Shown here: in pieces, positions 5,992 through 7,787 of the stretch
Layout of the letters: each line of letters begins with the position of its first letter
How positions within the stretch are numbered: the first letter of the stretch is position 1
Source of the DNA: JBOFDP01 sp051647125
Lineage (GTDB): Bacteria; Bacteroidota; Bacteroidia; Chitinophagales; Chitinophagaceae
DNA: 7,787 nucleotides
Direction of reading: 5' to 3'
Assembly (NCBI GenBank): GCA_051647125.1
Contig: JBOFDP010000059.1
Location: 1-7,787 of the forward strand
Made by a program: the position numbers and the translations under genes
Notes under the pieces: generated by a model
What the model saw: only the letters and a program-made list of their open reading frames with translations
Told to the model about the DNA's origin: nothing
The model's database searches: none

Positions 5992-7245
5992 TTAGCTTTT
6001 TAATCCAAATACTTGCTTTATGTTAAAAACTAAATCTAACTTTTCCCAAGTAAATAATTCTACCTTTATTTTTTTGGTCTTTCCATCATTAGATTTAAAA
6101 ACTTTTTCTATAACTTGAGGTTTTTTCCCCATATGTCCATATGCAGCGGTTTCACTATAAATAGGATTACGCAATTTTAACTTCTGTTCTATGTAATAAG
6201 GACGTAAATCTATAATATCTTTTATTTTATTAGCAATTTTTTCATCATTTAAATTATATTTTGCAGTACCATAAGTATTAATATAAATACTAGTAGGGTG
6301 AGCCACTCCAATAGCATATGAAATTTGTACCAAAACTTCATCACATACTTTTGCCGCTACCAAATTTTTAGCAATATATCGAGCTATATAAGCAGCACTT
6401 CTATCTACTTTAGAAGGATCTTTTCCTGAAAAAGCTCCTCCTCCATGAGCACCTTTCCCTCCATAGGTGTCTACAATAATTTTCCTACCTGTAAGTCCTG
6501 TATCACCGTGTGGACCACCAATAACAAATTTGCCTGTAGGATTAATAAAATATTTTATCTTCTGTTCAAATAATTTTGTCCACTTAGGATATAATGCCCT
6601 TACTCTTGGCATAACGATATTTGTCATATCCTCAGCTATTTTTTTTAGCATTTTTTCATCTTTATCAAAATCATCATGCTGTGTAGAAATAACTATTGTG
6701 TCAATACGAACAGGAGTACCCTCTTGATACGCTAAAGTTACCTGACTTTTAGCATCTGGACGAAGATAGTTCATAAGTTTCCCCTCCTTTCTAATAGCCG
6801 ATAATTCCATCAATATTTTATGAGCCATATCTAAAGATAAAGGCATATAGTCAGGAGTTTCATTACAAGCATAACCAAACATCATCCCTTGGTCTCCAGC
6901 TCCTTGATCTTCTTTTTTCTTTCTCTCTACCCCTTGATTAATATCAGGAGATTGTTCATGTATAGCGGAAAGTATACCACAGGAATGAGCATCAAACATA
7001 TACTCACTTTTAGTATAGCCAATTCTTTGTATGACCTCACGAGTAATATTTTGTACATCAACATACGCTTTTGAACGTACCTCTCCTGCAACAATGACTT
7101 GTCCTGTTGTAACAATAGTTTCGCAAGCTACCTTAGAATCTTTGTCCCAAGCTAAAAAATTATCTAATATGGCATCAGAAATTTGGTCTGCAATTTTATC
7201 AGGATGTCCTTCCGAAACACTTTCAGATGTAAATAAATACTTCAT
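5992..7245 (-). CDS. metK: S-adenosylmethionine synthetase
   Basis: Makes S-adenosylmethionine from methionine and ATP, releasing phosphate and pyrophosphate; a cytosolic, essential enzyme in most bacteria. All hallmarks are present: SVSEGHPDKIADQISDAILD with His14 and Asp16 (9-28), ETIVTTGQV (42-50), the GAGDQGMMFGYA loop (115-126), GGPHGDTGLTGRK (243-255), and the phosphate-binding GGGAFSGKDPSKVDRSAAY (268-286). TAAYGHMG (367-374) and FTWEKLD (398-404) close the conserved core. At 417 residues it is longer than the roughly 384 of E. coli; part of the excess is in small insertions, such as the basic KVFKSNDGKTKKIKVEL segment (381-397). The ATG at 7245 matches the family N-terminus. It begins 6 bases after the DUF4270 gene stop, so it is probably co-transcribed with it. 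No SAM riboswitch is possible in this gap. Confidence 0.97.
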   Translation of the reverse strand: MKYLFTSESVSEGHPDKIADQISDAILDNFLAWDKDSKVACETIVTTGQVIVAGEVRSKAYVDVQNITREVIQRIGYTKSEYMFDAHSCGILSAIHEQSPDINQGVERKKKEDQGAGDQGMMFGYACNETPDYMPLSLDMAHKILMELSAIRKEGKLMNYLRPDAKSQVTLAYQEGTPVRIDTIVISTQHDDFDKDEKMLKKIAEDMTNIVMPRVRALYPKWTKLFEQKIKYFINPTGKFVIGGPHGDTGLTGRKIIVDTYGGKGAHGGGAFSGKDPSKVDRSAAYIARYIAKNLVAAKVCDEVLVQISYAIGVAHPTSIYINTYGTAKYNLNDEKIANKIKDIIDLRPYYIEQKLKLRNPIYSETAAYGHMGKKPQVIEKVFKSNDGKTKKIKVELFTWEKLDLVFNIKQVFGLKS

Positions 7246-7251
7246 AAAATT

Positions 7252-7787
7252 TTATTGAATTTTTGTATAAATTAAATGTAATCTTAATCGATGTGGATTT
7301 TTATTTTTACCCTTATAATTAGCTATTAAAACAGTACGCCCTCCTGCAACTAAAGTATTTGCATAAGCATAATTAACAAGGTGATCTTTGTAATTCAGCA
7401 ATACAGGTGCATACATTCTATACGTAACAGATTTCCCATATTTGATTTCATTTTGTATAGTACGAGTAAGGTTTACTTTATATCCCATAAATTTACCTAC
7501 AGAATCAATATATCCAGCCCCAAAATATGCATAATTAATCCCTGAGGAAGGAAAAAAATTATAGTTATTAATATAATTAAGATCAAAGAGCAAGGGAATA
7601 TAGTTTCCTGTACTATTAGTATCTATATCTAAATAAATATAATTAGGAGGTACATTTTGATTCCCTGTAGGATTTAAATTATAATATGCAGGATCTACCT
7701 CAGCAAAAAGTATAGCTTGATTAACTATAATATTTTTAAAGTTGGGATTTTGTAATTCAGGAATTCTCAATAAGGTATATCCTCCTG
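7252..7787 (-). CDS. DUF4270 family protein, C-terminal part only (5' end outside window)
   Basis: The frame is open from the window edge, so the gene starts beyond 7787; a TTG at 7770 is merely inside it. About 177 residues are visible, beginning GGYTLLRIPELQNP and ending RLRLHLIYTKIQ. That ending and the GGRTVLIANY stretch before it match the C-terminus of DUF4270 proteins as I remember them. These are large, mostly beta, often lipid-anchored proteins of the Bacteroidota with no established function. The segment is rich in Asn and Tyr (PNYIYLDIDTNSTGNYIPL), as expected for an exported beta-rich protein. The anchor region cannot be seen here. The stop is 6 bases before metK. Linkage to metK may be simple co-transcription rather than shared function. 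DUF4270 assignment is moderately sure. Confidence 0.7.
   Translation of the reverse strand, partial: GGYTLLRIPELQNPNFKNIIVNQAILFAEVDPAYYNLNPTGNQNVPPNYIYLDIDTNSTGNYIPLLFDLNYINNYNFFPSSGINYAYFGAGYIDSVGKFMGYKVNLTRTIQNEIKYGKSVTYRMYAPVLLNYKDHLVNYAYANTLVAGGRTVLIANYKGKNKNPHRLRLHLIYTKIQ

Noticed and set aside
7246..7251. SAM riboswitch upstream of metK
   Set aside because: Only 6 bases separate metK from the preceding coding region, leaving no room for a riboswitch; any would lie before the DUF4270 gene outside the window.
5546..7258. Several short open frames antisense to or out of frame with rlmB and metK
   Set aside because: All lie wholly or almost wholly within well-conserved genes and show no independent coding signal.
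7768..7770. TTG at 7770 as start of the DUF4270 gene
   Set aside because: The frame stays open upstream to the window edge (GGYTL), the family is far longer than 172 residues, and no signal peptide follows the TTG.

Overview
The window reads as chromosomal DNA from an AT-rich member of the Bacteroidota. The evidence is a DUF4270 protein (a family I know from this phylum), a serC-serA-DUF1015 cluster, putative promoters of the phylum's TAnnTTTG type, and AT-rich leaders with few purine-rich ribosome-binding sites. The coding density, AT richness and modest intergenic space would also fit a host-associated lineage, but nothing here proves that. No rRNA, tRNA, CRISPR array, insertion sequence or phage gene was seen.

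Left block (1-3200, all minus strand): transcription runs serC (phosphoserine aminotransferase), serA (3-phosphoglycerate dehydrogenase), then a DUF1015 protein cut by the window edge. Gaps are 13 and 4 bases, so this looks like one operon for the first two steps of serine synthesis. A perfect TAnnTTTG box lies 21 bases before serC. No phosphoserine phosphatase gene is visible.

Middle block (3201-3611): a 58-residue lipoprotein on the minus strand is closed by a clear intrinsic terminator. Upstream of it is a repeat-rich divergent intergenic region with one 8-bp perfect inverted repeat and several direct repeats.

Right of that (3612-5214, plus strand): an ECF-like sigma factor overlaps by 23 bases a membrane-anchored trypsin-like serine protease. 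The protease has a cytosolic N-terminal part resembling the zinc-less anti-sigma pattern, one membrane helix and an extracytoplasmic catalytic domain. This pair is the best candidate for an undescribed system: a possible envelope sensor in which one protein is both sigma-factor partner and protease.

Right block (5222-7787, all minus strand): transcription runs DUF4270 protein (5' end missing), metK (S-adenosylmethionine synthetase), then an RlmB/TrmH-type 2'-O-methyltransferase. Gaps are 6 and 26 bases. MetK makes the methyl donor that the methyltransferase uses. This block converges with the protease gene with only 7 bases between stop codons.
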